This document shows positions 8,273 to 17,960 of a stretch of DNA of 64,000 nt, piece by piece. The position numbers and the translations under genes were made by a program. Position 1 is the first letter of the stretch; each line of letters begins with the position of its first letter. The stretch is taken from contig NZ_CP069127.1 in the NCBI RefSeq assembly GCF_016811915.1, forward strand, positions 1,952,001-2,016,000. Reading direction: 5' to 3'. The DNA is from Brevibacillus choshinensis. GTDB lineage: Bacteria; Bacillota; Bacilli; Brevibacillales; Brevibacillaceae. Below the pieces are notes generated by a model. The model was given only the letters and a program-made list of their open reading frames with translations. It made no database searches and was not told the origin of the DNA.

Positions 8273-8773
8273 ATGCGCATCTTAGGAATCGACCCCGGCA
8301 TTGCAATCGTCGGCTTTGGGGTGATAGATAAACAAGGGAGCCAGCTTCGTCCCGTACAATACGGAAGCATTCAGACGGAGGCAGGCTTGCCGGTTCCCCT
8401 TCGTCTCAAGCAGATTTTTGAATCCATGCAGAGCCTGATCAGCACGTATCAGCCGGATGAAATGTCAGTGGAGAAACTGTTCTTCAACAAAAACGTGACC
8501 ACAGCATTTACGGTTGGGCAGGCGCGCGGTGTCATTATACTTGCTGCGGAGCTTGCCGGTGTCCCTGTATACGAGTACACCCCCATGCAGGTCAAGCAAG
8601 CGGTGACCGGTTACGGGGGAGCGGAGAAAAAACAGATCCAGGAAATGACGAAGCTGCTTTTGCGGCTAAAGGAAGTGCCCAAGCCTGACGATGTGGCGGA
8701 TGCGCTGGGGATTGCCATTACGCACGCTCAGTTCCGCGCGTTCATTTCCATATCGGAAGGAGTTCAGAAATGA
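8273..8773 (+). CDS. ruvC: RuvC, Holliday junction resolvase
   Basis: This 166-residue endonuclease cuts Holliday junctions symmetrically as the last step of RuvABC-mediated recombination. The RNase H-like acidic residues are visible: D7 in GIDPG, E67 in MSVEKLFF, and D140/D143 in PDDVADALGIAI. Length is normal for the family. ATG 8273 follows CGGAGAG. It overlaps ruvA by 4 bases (ATGA), so the two are translationally coupled. Bacillus and close relatives often lack ruvC beside ruvAB, so a ruvC-ruvA-ruvB order points to a Brevibacillus/Paenibacillus-type genome. No LexA-type CGAAC-N4-GTTCG site was seen upstream. Confidence 0.96.
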   Translation: MRILGIDPGIAIVGFGVIDKQGSQLRPVQYGSIQTEAGLPVPLRLKQIFESMQSLISTYQPDEMSVEKLFFNKNVTTAFTVGQARGVIILAAELAGVPVYEYTPMQVKQAVTGYGGAEKKQIQEMTKLLLRLKEVPKPDDVADALGIAITHAQFRAFISISEGVQK

Positions 8774-9387
8774 TTGATTTTGTCGAAGGTACGCTGTGTT
8801 ACCTGGATTCAGAATACATAGTGGTAGAAACGGGTGGAATTGGCTACCGCCTGTTTTGTCCAAACCCGTACCAGTATGTTCGTTACGAGGGAAATCGGAC
8901 GAAGCTGTATACCCATCACCATGTGCGGGAGGACGCAATTCTTCTGTACGGATTCGGCACTCGCGACGAACGGGACCTGTTCCGCAAGATCCTCGATGTC
9001 AATGGGATCGGGCCCAAAGGTGCTTTGGCGATCCTCGCAGCTGCTACGCCAGAGCAAATCGTCATGGCCGTACAACAGGAAAACGTTACGTACTTGACGA
9101 AATTTCCCGGTATCGGGAAGAAGACAGCGCAGCGCATGATTCTGGACTTGAAGGATAAATTGGTAGGCTATACCCCATCTGCGATCTTGACTGTCGCTGC
9201 GGGTGATTTGACAGCAGGAGAAGCGGCTGTATCGGCATTAAACGAAGCCTTGGATGCGTTGACTGCGCTCGGCTATTCGGACGGTGAATTGCAGAAAATC
9301 AGAAATGCCCTGTCCGAAAAGTCAAAAGAGGGCGATGGTGTAGAAAAGCTCATCAAGCAAGGGCTCGCTTTGCTCATGAGGGGGTAG
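8770..9387 (+). CDS. ruvA: RuvA, Holliday junction-binding protein
   Basis: This 205-residue protein forms the tetrameric shell that holds the Holliday junction and loads the RuvB motor. The N-terminal OB-fold starts [13 protein letters not shown]. Two helix-hairpin-helix DNA-binding units follow ([15 protein letters not shown] near 75 and [16 protein letters not shown] near 110). The C-terminal RuvB-interacting domain ends [20 protein letters not shown] onward. The start overlaps the ruvC stop and ruvB begins 4 bases after the stop, a tight operon. Confidence 0.97.
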   Translation: MIDFVEGTLCYLDSEYIVVETGGIGYRLFCPNPYQYVRYEGNRTKLYTHHHVREDAILLYGFGTRDERDLFRKILDVNGIGPKGALAILAAATPEQIVMAVQQENVTYLTKFPGIGKKTAQRMILDLKDKLVGYTPSAILTVAAGDLTAGEAAVSALNEALDALTALGYSDGELQKIRNALSEKSKEGDGVEKLIKQGLALLMRG

Positions 9388-9391
9388 GACT

Positions 9392-10390
9392 TTGGATCAG
9401 CGAATTATAACAACGCAGATGGATTGGGAAGAAGACGCGGCGGAGCTGAGCCTCCGTCCTCGCTATTTAAACGAATACATCGGTCAGCAGCACGTAAAGG
9501 AAAACCTCAAAATTTTCATTGAAGCTGCCAAGATGCGAAAAGAATCGCTGGACCACGTGCTTCTGTACGGGCCGCCGGGTCTGGGGAAGACGACGCTTTC
9601 TCAGATCATTGCCAATGAGCTGGGAGTCAACATCCGCACGACGTCCGGTCCGGCTATTGAGCGACCGGGAGATTTGGCAGCGATCCTCACCAATTTGCAA
9701 GAAGGGGATGTCCTGTTTATCGACGAGATTCACAGGCTGAACCGCAGCGTAGAGGAAGTTCTTTACCCGGCGATGGAGGATTTTGCGCTGGATATCATTA
9801 TCGGGAAGGGCCCGAGCGCGCGCAGTGTGCGGCTGGATTTGCCACCTTTTACCCTGGTGGGTGCAACGACCCGTGCAGGCATGCTTTCAGCGCCGTTGCG
9901 AGATCGATTTGGCGTGGTTAACCGATTGGAGTTTTACACGGTTCCCGAGCTGGCATTCATTGTTTCGCGTGCTTCGGATATTCTACAAGTAGTGATTCGG
10001 GAAGGGGGAGCCGAAGAGATTGCCAAGCGTTCCAGAGGCACCCCGCGCGTCGCGAATCGTTTGTTAAAGCGCGTCCGAGACTTCGCACAGGTGAAGGGGG
10101 AAGGCGTGATTACGACGGAGATTGCCAAAGAAGCGCTGGAACGGCTGCAGGTGGACGCGTGCGGGCTGGATCACATCGATCACAAGCTGCTTTTGGCCAT
10201 CATCGAACGATTCGATGGAGGTCCTGTAGGCCTGGATACGATTGCCGCGACGATCGGTGAAGAGTCGCAAACGATCGAAGACGTCTGCGAGCCGTATTTG
10301 ATGCAGATCGGCTTTATGCAGCGAACCCCCCGTGGCCGGGTCCTGACACCCAGTGCGTACCAACACTTTGGTCGGGAGATGAAAGAGTGA
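9392..10390 (+). CDS. ruvB: RuvB, branch migration ATPase
   Basis: This 332-residue AAA+ motor drives branch migration at the RuvA-bound junction. Walker A is GPPGLGKTT (about residues 61-69), Walker B is [10 protein letters not shown] (about 110), and sensor motif [10 protein letters not shown] is followed by an arginine finger region PLRDRFG. The C-terminal winged helix contains TPRGRVLTP. The start is TTG at 9392 preceded by GGGGGTAGGA. The last codons overlap the next gene (GTGA), so ruvB and the DUF2905 gene are coupled. Confidence 0.97.
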   Translation: MDQRIITTQMDWEEDAAELSLRPRYLNEYIGQQHVKENLKIFIEAAKMRKESLDHVLLYGPPGLGKTTLSQIIANELGVNIRTTSGPAIERPGDLAAILTNLQEGDVLFIDEIHRLNRSVEEVLYPAMEDFALDIIIGKGPSARSVRLDLPPFTLVGATTRAGMLSAPLRDRFGVVNRLEFYTVPELAFIVSRASDILQVVIREGGAEEIAKRSRGTPRVANRLLKRVRDFAQVKGEGVITTEIAKEALERLQVDACGLDHIDHKLLLAIIERFDGGPVGLDTIAATIGEESQTIEDVCEPYLMQIGFMQRTPRGRVLTPSAYQHFGREMKE

Positions 10391-10605
10391 ATCCGATTGC
10401 GAAGCTGCTGATTATCGGTGGAGCTGTGTTGATTGTGATTGGCCTCTTGTGGCAAGTCGGCGGCCGCTTTTTGCCGCTGGGCCGCATGCCGGGTGACATT
10501 GTAGTCGAGAAAGAAAACGTAAAGTTCTACTTTCCCGTGGTCACCTGCATCATCATCAGCATTGTATTGTCCCTCGCTACTTATCTGTTTCGTCTGTTTA
10601 AATGA
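10387..10605 (+). CDS. DUF2905 small membrane protein
   Basis: This 72-residue protein has two transmembrane segments (about 4-22 and 47-68) joined by a short loop, [19 protein letters not shown], matching the DUF2905 family. Function is unknown. In many Firmicutes and other bacteria it follows ruvB, as here. GTG 10387 overlaps the ruvB stop by 4 bases. A strong terminator follows, closing the ruvC-ruvA-ruvB operon. Confidence 0.9.
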   Translation: MNPIAKLLIIGGAVLIVIGLLWQVGGRFLPLGRMPGDIVVEKENVKFYFPVVTCIIISIVLSLATYLFRLFK

Positions 10606-10613
10606 AAGAGCAA

Positions 10614-10646
10614 AAGCCATTGGGAGTGTTCCCGATGGCTTTTTTT
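10614..10646 (+). terminator. Terminator of the ruvCAB operon
   Basis: AAGCCATTGGGA pairs with TCCCGATGGCTT (one G-T pair) and runs into T7. Confidence 0.92.
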
Positions 10647-10761
10647 CTGACTGCTGATTTTACCTTTATTTTCATCATGCAGCGGTTCGTTGTATTTTGT
10701 CGAATGAGGCAGACAAATCCGACAGGGCCCAAATTGTGAAAAAAGGGAGGAGAACGCAGAA

Positions 10762-10807
10762 GGTTTGTCGAAAAACATGGGAGTTCATGCCAATTTTCGA
10801 CGAAACC
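10762..10807 (+). promoter_or_regulatory. Leader hairpin directly before spoIID
   Basis: GGTTTGTCGAAAA (10762-10774) pairs with TTTTCGACGAAACC (10794-10807), about 13 bp with one bulged G. It ends 3 bases before the AAGGAAGGGAAGG ribosome binding region. No T run follows, so it is not a terminator; it could affect translation or mRNA stability. Its role is not known. Confidence 0.5.
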
Positions 10808-10825
10808 TAAAGGAAGGGAAGGACG

Positions 10826-12925
10826 ATGGACGACATGTGGAAGAAATGGATGGGAAAAGTCCTTTCGGCGGGTCTGATATCAGCTGCACTTCTCGGAGGG
10901 TACACCCCTGCTGAGGCGGCAAGCAAGAATATCCGGGTGGCTCTCTTTGTGGATACAGGACAGGGGTACCGCGGTGTGGTGCCAGCTGTAACGCTAACGA
11001 CTGAAAAAGGAATGGATGTGACGCTGGTAGGACCGGAAGGCAAAGCAAAGCTACCGAACCTCGGCGGTGATGAGGCTCGTTACCGGGTGGATGAATATCA
11101 TCTGGTCGTGGCGGAATCCAGCGACTGGAATCGCGCGCAGCAAGTGGCTCAGCAGATGAGCCAGCGCAAGTACGAAGGTAGCATTCAGGTCGTGAAACGG
11201 GCCGGCCAAACGATCTACCAAGTAGTGAGCGGGACGTACGGAACCTATCAGGCAGCTGCGAATCAGGCAAAAGCAGTTAGCCAAGCTACCGGTCAGGCAC
11301 CGGTAGTAAAAGGTCCTCTGCGGCTTGAGGCGGGGCGATTCAACAGCTTGAAGGAAGCCCAGGATTGGCAAGCAATCTTCGAGGCATCAGGGATATCTGC
11401 CTATCCCGTTTTGGTGGGAGACAAGAGCAAGGCGACTTTTGCGGTATGGATTGGGGATGAGGTGAGCCAGGACGCTCTCTCAGCACTGGCAAGAAAAGCT
11501 TCAGCGGAGGTTCCAGGTTTTTCGTACAAGCAGCCTGCTACCCAGGCATATGTCGTGCTGAAACAGGACGCGTACGGCTCCAAAAGTGATACAATATGGA
11601 AGTACGTATTCTCGCCAAACGTGAAACTGACTGTCGAGCCGAAAAAAGCCGGATCCGTAGCGTTGATCGGCGTCGTGGAGCGGGACAAGCGCACCTATCG
11701 CGGGGAAATGGAGCTGTCCGAGTACAAAGGGAATTTGACCTTGGTCAATGAATTGTCCATGGAAGAGTACTTGTACGGCGTGGTCAGTTCGGAAATGGCT
11801 CCAGGCTGGCCGATCGAGGCACTCAAGACCCAGGCGGTTCTCGCCCGCACCCGTGCGGTAGGGACAGGGAATAAGTACGGGATCGCAAACTTGTCGGATA
11901 CCGTCTACGAACAGGCTTATTACGGGTATACAAAGGAGTCAAAGGATATTCGGGAAGCGGTAGATGAAACGGAAGGCGAAGTCATCTACTACAAAGGAAA
12001 GATTGCCGAGTCTTTGTTTTATTCCAATGCTGGGGGGATGACCGCGGATGGAACAGAAGTGTGGGGAAATCCGGTTCCGTACCTGCGGCCCGTCATGAGC
12101 GAGGATACCGAACCGTTAGAAAAGGCGAAGATCTGGTATCTCGTTTCACTTGCTGATGGCACGCTCGGGTACATTCGGAGTGATCTGGTGAAAGTGACCG
12201 GCGGGACAAATCCAGTGGGATTGCGAATGGCGGTCGTCAGCACCAACAGCACAAACCTGCGTTCCGGCCCGAGCACGGCATATCATCGCGTGCTCTCTAC
12301 GCTGCCGACAGGAGCCGAGGTTACGATCGTGTCCGAAGAGGCAGAGGAAAACGCGTATTCCTGGACGAGGGGGCCATACACACCGGCAGAGGTAGCCGGG
12401 ATGATTAACGCTGTGCAGGCAAAGGGCAATGCACAGCGTGTTCCAACCAATCTCAAAAGCCTCCAGGTGACGGAGCGGGGACCGTCCGGCCGCGTTCAGG
12501 AAATGGAAGCAAACGGTATCAAAATTGCCGCAAGTTCACCGGATGCGCATCGTTCTATTTTTCAGCAAGGAGCCAGTACCTTGCGCAGCACCAAGTTTGA
12601 TGTGGAGGAAATGGGGACATTCACCATTTTGGGAGCGGGAGGCAAGCGTACGACGTACCCTGCCGGAAGCGGCAATGTACAGGCGCTCAGCGCTGACGGT
12701 TACGGTTCTGTATCGGCGAATGGCTACAACGACCAGTTTCTGATTTATCGGGGAACTGATGATTGGCGTGTGGCCAGCAAGACTCAGCAGTTTCTCTTCA
12801 GAGGGACAGGCTTCGGTCATGGACTCGGCGTCTCTCAGTACGGAGCAAAAGCAATGGCAGAGAGCGGGTATGACTACAAGGAGATCTTGCAACACTACTA
12901 CCAAGATGTGACAATCGAAGAGTGA
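10826..12925 (+). CDS. spoIID: SpoIID/LytB-domain peptidoglycan hydrolase with SPOR and SH3 modules
   Basis: This 699-residue exported protein is a homologue of SpoIID, the lytic transglycosylase that helps remodel septal peptidoglycan during forespore engulfment. ATG 10826 follows AAGGAAGGGAAGG; a signal peptide ends near AEA-A at residue 32. SPOR-like tandem repeats occupy about 85-235. The SpoIID domain starts near 280 with LSMEEYLYGVVSSEMAPGWP, where E323 aligns with the catalytic Glu. It ends GTGFGHGLGVSQYGAKAMAE. An SH3-like segment (about 430-510, NSTNLRSGPSTAYHRVL) interrupts the domain between its two halves. It is about twice the length of B. subtilis SpoIID (about 340 aa). The gene lies between the ruv operon and queA, an order also known in clostridia. 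Confidence 0.85.
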   Translation: MDDMWKKWMGKVLSAGLISAALLGGYTPAEAASKNIRVALFVDTGQGYRGVVPAVTLTTEKGMDVTLVGPEGKAKLPNLGGDEARYRVDEYHLVVAESSDWNRAQQVAQQMSQRKYEGSIQVVKRAGQTIYQVVSGTYGTYQAAANQAKAVSQATGQAPVVKGPLRLEAGRFNSLKEAQDWQAIFEASGISAYPVLVGDKSKATFAVWIGDEVSQDALSALARKASAEVPGFSYKQPATQAYVVLKQDAYGSKSDTIWKYVFSPNVKLTVEPKKAGSVALIGVVERDKRTYRGEMELSEYKGNLTLVNELSMEEYLYGVVSSEMAPGWPIEALKTQAVLARTRAVGTGNKYGIANLSDTVYEQAYYGYTKESKDIREAVDETEGEVIYYKGKIAESLFYSNAGGMTADGTEVWGNPVPYLRPVMSEDTEPLEKAKIWYLVSLADGTLGYIRSDLVKVTGGTNPVGLRMAVVSTNSTNLRSGPSTAYHRVLSTLPTGAEVTIVSEEAEENAYSWTRGPYTPAEVAGMINAVQAKGNAQRVPTNLKSLQVTERGPSGRVQEMEANGIKIAASSPDAHRSIFQQGASTLRSTKFDVEEMGTFTILGAGGKRTTYPAGSGNVQALSADGYGSVSANGYNDQFLIYRGTDDWRVASKTQQFLFRGTGFGHGLGVSQYGAKAMAESGYDYKEILQHYYQDVTIEE

Positions 12926-12968
12926 CGTCGAGGAAGCACATGAATTGTCATAAAAGGAGCAACGACTC

Positions 12969-13997
12969 GTGGATGTGCAACAATTTGATTTTGATTTGCC
13001 GGAGCATTTGATTGCCCAGCACCCCCTGGAGGAGCGCACCTCTTCCAGACTGCTGGTCCTTCGCAAAGAAACAGGGGACATCCTGCATCAACGATTTACG
13101 GATTTGATCGATCATCTTGTCCCGGGTGATGTCCTAGTGATGAATGACAGCCGGGTACTGCCTGCACGGCTGATTGGAGAAAAAGCAGAAACAGGTGCCA
13201 AGATCGAGGTTCTTTTGCTAAAATCACTCGGCGATGACCGCTGGGAAACACTCGTGAAGCCAGGGAAGCGGATGAAGCCTGGAACAGAGGTAGTCTTTGG
13301 CAACGGGCTTTTGCGCTGCACATGCCTCGATGTGACGGATACAGGCGGTCGGATCATCCAGTTTCATTACGAAGGCATTTTTTACGAAATCTTGGACCAG
13401 CTCGGCTCCATGCCGCTTCCGCCGTATATTCATGAACAGCTGGATGACCAGGAGCGCTACCAGACCGTCTACTCCCGCGAGCGTGGATCGGCAGCTGCTC
13501 CAACGGCAGGCCTTCATTTTACGAAGCCTTACTTGGAGCAGATTGCAGCAAAAGGTGTCCAGCTCGCCTATGTGACCTTGCACGTAGGACTGGGGACGTT
13601 TCGACCGGTATCAGCCGATACGATCGAAGAACACGTCATGCATTCCGAGTATTACGAGATTCCCGAAGAGACGGTGGAAATCGTCAACCGTGCCAAGGCA
13701 GAGGGCAGGCGTGTGATCGCCGTCGGTACGACTTCCTGCCGAACGCTGGAAACGGTGGGAAAAGCGCATGGAGGTAAGCTGGCTGCGACTTCCGGCTGGA
13801 CGGATATTTTCATCTATCCAGGCTATTCGTTCTCCATTCTCGATGGATTGCTGACGAATTTCCACCTCCCTAAATCGACCTTGGTCATGCTGGTGAGTGC
13901 ATTGGCGGGGAAAGAGAATGTCCTCCGAGCCTACAAGACGGCGGTCGAGGAAGAATACCGTTTCTTCAGTTTCGGCGATGCGATGCTGATTTTGTAG
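12969..13997 (+). CDS. queA: QueA, tRNA preQ1 ribosyltransferase-isomerase
   Basis: This 342-residue enzyme transfers and isomerises the ribosyl group of S-adenosylmethionine onto preQ1 in tRNA, giving epoxyqueuosine. Recognisable segments are [14 protein letters not shown] at the N-terminus, [14 protein letters not shown] near 50, [13 protein letters not shown] near 175, [10 protein letters not shown] near 200 and [16 protein letters not shown] near 290. The start is GTG 12969 (family start M-D-V), with AAAAGGAG upstream. Tgt, which puts preQ1 into the tRNA, is the next gene, so the pair forms the usual queA-tgt pathway. Confidence 0.97.
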   Translation: MDVQQFDFDLPEHLIAQHPLEERTSSRLLVLRKETGDILHQRFTDLIDHLVPGDVLVMNDSRVLPARLIGEKAETGAKIEVLLLKSLGDDRWETLVKPGKRMKPGTEVVFGNGLLRCTCLDVTDTGGRIIQFHYEGIFYEILDQLGSMPLPPYIHEQLDDQERYQTVYSRERGSAAAPTAGLHFTKPYLEQIAAKGVQLAYVTLHVGLGTFRPVSADTIEEHVMHSEYYEIPEETVEIVNRAKAEGRRVIAVGTTSCRTLETVGKAHGGKLAATSGWTDIFIYPGYSFSILDGLLTNFHLPKSTLVMLVSALAGKENVLRAYKTAVEEEYRFFSFGDAMLIL

Positions 13998-14047
13998 CTA
14001 ATTTGTGGATATTCGCATTCGTTTATATATCCGCTAGGTCATGTGGG

Positions 14048-14076
14048 TTTACTTCATTGTGAGATTTTTTTATAAT
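14048..14076 (+). promoter_or_regulatory. Sigma-A-type promoter before tgt
   Basis: TTTACT (14048-14053), 17-bp spacer, TATAAT (14071-14076), lying in the 118-base gap between queA and tgt. It would let tgt-yajC be transcribed apart from queA. Confidence 0.65.
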
Positions 14077-14097
14077 AGGAAAGACTTACATACATAG

Positions 14098-15246
<1,149 letters not shown>

Positions 15247-15261
15247 TCGAGGGGGATTTAC

Positions 15262-15597
15262 ATGGATAGCTTAACTAATTTTTTACCGATCATCATCATG
15301 TTTGCGATTTTCTACTTCTTGCTGATCCGTCCGCAGCAAAAGAAGGCAAAAACACGTAACGCCATGTTAGCCGCAGTGAAAAAAGGCGACAAGATCGTTA
15401 CCATTGGCGGCATGCACGGAACGATTCAAGAACTGACAGATGACACCGTTACGCTGCGCGTAGCTCACAATGTGAATGTTACGTTTGACCGCGGTGCCAT
15501 CAACAGTGTCGTTTCCGCTAGCAATGCGGCTCCTGCAAAGACTGAGCCAGTGAAAACAGAAGCGAAAGCCGAAGAAGCAAGCGAAGAAGCGAAATAA
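15262..15597 (+). CDS. yajC: YajC, SecDF-associated translocase subunit
   Basis: This 111-residue single-pass membrane protein forms a complex with SecD and SecF that assists export. The transmembrane segment (about 6-25, PIIIMFAIFYFLLIRPQQKK) is followed by the conserved cytoplasmic KGDKIVTIGGMHGTI. The C-terminal tail is rich in Ala, Glu and Lys. ATG 15262 follows GAGGGGG. A strong terminator follows. secD-secF lie about 4.5 kb downstream in their own transcription unit. Confidence 0.95.
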   Translation: MDSLTNFLPIIIMFAIFYFLLIRPQQKKAKTRNAMLAAVKKGDKIVTIGGMHGTIQELTDDTVTLRVAHNVNVTFDRGAINSVVSASNAAPAKTEPVKTEAKAEEASEEAK

Positions 15598-15605
15598 TAA
15601 AAGGA

Positions 15606-15637
15606 AAAAGCAGGTGGGGCAGCCCGCCTGCTTTTTT
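15606..15637 (+). terminator. Terminator after yajC
   Basis: AAAGCAGGTGGG pairs with CCCGCCTGCTTT and ends in T6. It lies between yajC and the convergent TIGR04086 gene. Confidence 0.92.
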
Positions 15638-15660
15638 CTTTGGTTTCGGATCCAGCCAGC

Positions 15661-16062
15661 TTATCGTCTCGGCTTGATCCCTTTTGGCTTGTGGCTGGTG
15701 TTGATGGAATTGACTCCGAGGATGCCGCCAAGTCCTGCCAATGCAAAGGCACCGACTAGAAAGAGGAGGGTTCCCCATTGCATGGGTGCATCAAAGCCGA
15801 GGAAGCCGATGAGCAGGACGAGAATGAAATAGGTGAGCCCCGTAAGTCCGCCATAGTACCAGCCCTTGCCACCGCAACGCCGCCCTGTCACATAACCGCC
15901 AATCAATAGTCCGATGATGTTGATGACGTACGTAAAATAGGGCAGGGAGCTTTCACGCAGATTGGTAAAGCTAAGTAGAAAGGTAGCGAGCAGCGCTCCG
16001 ATCAAGACGAGACCGAGCGTATACAAAAGACCTGTTAGTACAGAGGTGGAAGCACTCCGCAC
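15661..16062 (-). CDS. TIGR04086 family membrane protein (YrzE-like)
   Basis: This 133-residue protein has four predicted transmembrane segments and fits the TIGR04086 family of small Bacillales/clostridial membrane proteins. The B. subtilis counterpart yrzE also follows yajC. GTG 16062 is chosen because GAGGGGG lies 8 bases upstream; the longer TTG 16086 start would put that ribosome binding site inside the gene. Loop GYVTGRRCGGKGWYYGGLTG lies between segments 2 and 3. Function is unknown. It is convergent with yajC and divergent from corA. Confidence 0.8.
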   Translation of the reverse strand: MRSASTSVLTGLLYTLGLVLIGALLATFLLSFTNLRESSLPYFTYVINIIGLLIGGYVTGRRCGGKGWYYGGLTGLTYFILVLLIGFLGFDAPMQWGTLLFLVGAFALAGLGGILGVNSINTSHKPKGIKPRR

Positions 16063-16136
16063 GGTATTTACCCCCTCACTGGTCAACTGTTTGTACCATC
16101 TATATGAAAGGCTTGGCTGACGTATTCATCTTCGCG

Positions 16137-16165
16137 TTGAACATTGAAAGGAATTTTCGTATGAT
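16137..16165 (+). promoter_or_regulatory. Sigma-A-type promoter before corA
   Basis: TTGAAC (16137-16142), 17-bp spacer, TATGAT (16160-16165), about 30 bases before the corA start. Confidence 0.65.
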
Positions 16166-16195
16166 GGATGAGGAACAAGACGGGGGTGAAGAAAG

Positions 16196-17173
16196 ATGAT
16201 TAAAACGTACTTTTATAACCACTCAGAACAGAAGATGTTTCATGACGTTGATCTCGCTACCAAAGACCAATGGCTGAAATCTCCCGAGGATTTGCTCTGG
16301 ATTGATCTGTATGATGTGGGAAACAATGAACTTCCCTATATTGCCAAGATCTTCGACTTTCACCCGCTGGCAATTGAGGACTGCCTGCACGTCAGTCCGC
16401 GTGCTAAGGTAGACAAGTACGACGACTACTATTTCTTCGTCTTTCACGCCCTGCGTTATAACGAAGAGAGCGACGATGAAATTACGACGGTAGAACTGAA
16501 CGTGTTTCTCGGTCCGAACTACATCGTCACGATTCACAAATCACCAATGAATACCATCGGGAGAATCGCGGCCATGTGCCACCGCAACATTTCGTACCTG
16601 AATCGGGGCCCGGATTACCTGCTGTACGCCATCGTGGATGGTATTACGGATGAATACTTCCCGATTATCGACCGAATCAGCGTGCGGATTGACGAGCTGG
16701 AGGACGAGATTTACGAGCATCAGATGGAAGAAATTACGGAAGAATTCCTGGCGCTGAAGCGAACGATTATTTTGATTCGTCGAGTGATTATGCCGCAAAA
16801 ACGAATCTTCGCCAATGTAAATGGCCGTTACTCGTTCGATATATCCGAGGAAAACGTTCCGTTCTACAGTGATTTGACAGACCACTTGGAGAGGATTTCC
16901 GACTCGACGGAGACTTTCCGCGATCTGGTAAACGGTGCGCTGGATACGTACTACACCATTATCAGTGCGAAAACGACGGAAACGATGCGTGTGCTCACGA
17001 TCATTTCCACCATTATCCTGCCCCTGACCTTCATCACCGGTTTATTTGGAATGAATACCTTTGCGTGGCTGGGTGAAGAAGCGGAGAAGTACATGCTCAT
17101 CATCGCGCTTGTCATCATGTTGGCCATGACTTTTGCGATGCTCCATATATTCCGCAAGCGCAAGTGGCTGTAA
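16196..17173 (+). CDS. corA: CorA family magnesium/cobalt transporter
   Basis: This 325-residue protein is a CorA channel: a long cytoplasmic N-terminal alpha/beta domain and two C-terminal transmembrane helices. The signature GMN sits in LFGMNTFAW (about residue 284), and the second helix ends in the basic tail FRKRKWL. Length is normal. It transports Mg2+ and possibly Co2+ or Ni2+ as a pentamer. ATG 16196 has GGGGGTGAAGAAAG upstream. It has its own promoter-like sequence and no Mg riboswitch was seen in the short leader. Confidence 0.94.
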   Translation: MIKTYFYNHSEQKMFHDVDLATKDQWLKSPEDLLWIDLYDVGNNELPYIAKIFDFHPLAIEDCLHVSPRAKVDKYDDYYFFVFHALRYNEESDDEITTVELNVFLGPNYIVTIHKSPMNTIGRIAAMCHRNISYLNRGPDYLLYAIVDGITDEYFPIIDRISVRIDELEDEIYEHQMEEITEEFLALKRTIILIRRVIMPQKRIFANVNGRYSFDISEENVPFYSDLTDHLERISDSTETFRDLVNGALDTYYTIISAKTTETMRVLTIISTIILPLTFITGLFGMNTFAWLGEEAEKYMLIIALVIMLAMTFAMLHIFRKRKWL

Positions 17174-17240
17174 TTGGCGCTTATAGTTGCCCCCTCGCTG
17201 AACAAGACTAGTAGCAAATGTTCAGTGGGGGGCGCAAGAA

Positions 17241-17957
17241 GTGGAAGATATGACAACTGCATTGCTACGCACCCTGTTTTCGTATTTTTTTCTGCTGGTG
17301 ATGCTGCGATTGATGGGGAAACGGGAGCTGGGCAAGCTTTCCGTTTTTGATGTAGTCATTTCCATCATGCTGGCGGAAATGGCTGTTCTGGCGATCGAGG
17401 AGATCGACAAACCGGCGAGCCTGTTTTACATACCGATGATGCTCATTGGGGTTTTGGAGATCGCAATGGCGTATATCTCCTTGAAAAGCAAAAAAGTCCG
17501 AGACGTGGTAGACGGCTCGGCAGACATCATTATTGAAAATGGTGAGATCAGGGAAGGCGCGATGCGGAGAAATCGCCTAAACATGGATGATCTGATGGTG
17601 CATCTGCGTCAAAAGAACGTCAAGAACATAGCGGATGTAGAATTCGCTCTGTTGGAGCCGACAGGACAGATGAGCGTTTTTTTAAAAGCGCGCAAGGATC
17701 CGGTCACTCGAGAGGACTTGGGCATATCCGAGCATGAATCATCTGGCCCTGTTTCCTACAAGGGTCTGCCCATCCCGCTAATCCTCGACGGCAAAGTCCG
17801 GATGGAAGCTCTCAATAAAATCGGGCAAAATGAGCTTTGGCTCAAACGGGAAATTCGCAAGTACGGAATAAAAGATATTCGAGAGGTATCGTTCTGCAGC
17901 ATTGACGAGCGCGGAATCATTTACCTGGATAAGAAAGACAAACAGCCGCTGCAGTAA
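17241..17957 (+). CDS. DUF421 (YetF/YrbG family) membrane protein
   Basis: This 238-residue protein has three N-terminal transmembrane segments (to about residue 80) and a cytoplasmic DUF421 domain with the typical VVDGSADIIIENGEI and RNRLNMDDLMVHLRQK segments. The B. subtilis homologue yrbG lies in the same place before spoVB. Related YetF-type proteins occur in spores, but the molecular function is not established. The start is GTG 17241 with a G-rich site upstream; ATG 17250 is an alternative. It is convergent with spoVB, only 3 bases apart, with no clear terminator between. Confidence 0.88.
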   Translation: MEDMTTALLRTLFSYFFLLVMLRLMGKRELGKLSVFDVVISIMLAEMAVLAIEEIDKPASLFYIPMMLIGVLEIAMAYISLKSKKVRDVVDGSADIIIENGEIREGAMRRNRLNMDDLMVHLRQKNVKNIADVEFALLEPTGQMSVFLKARKDPVTREDLGISEHESSGPVSYKGLPIPLILDGKVRMEALNKIGQNELWLKREIRKYGIKDIREVSFCSIDERGIIYLDKKDKQPLQ

Positions 17958-17960
17958 TCC

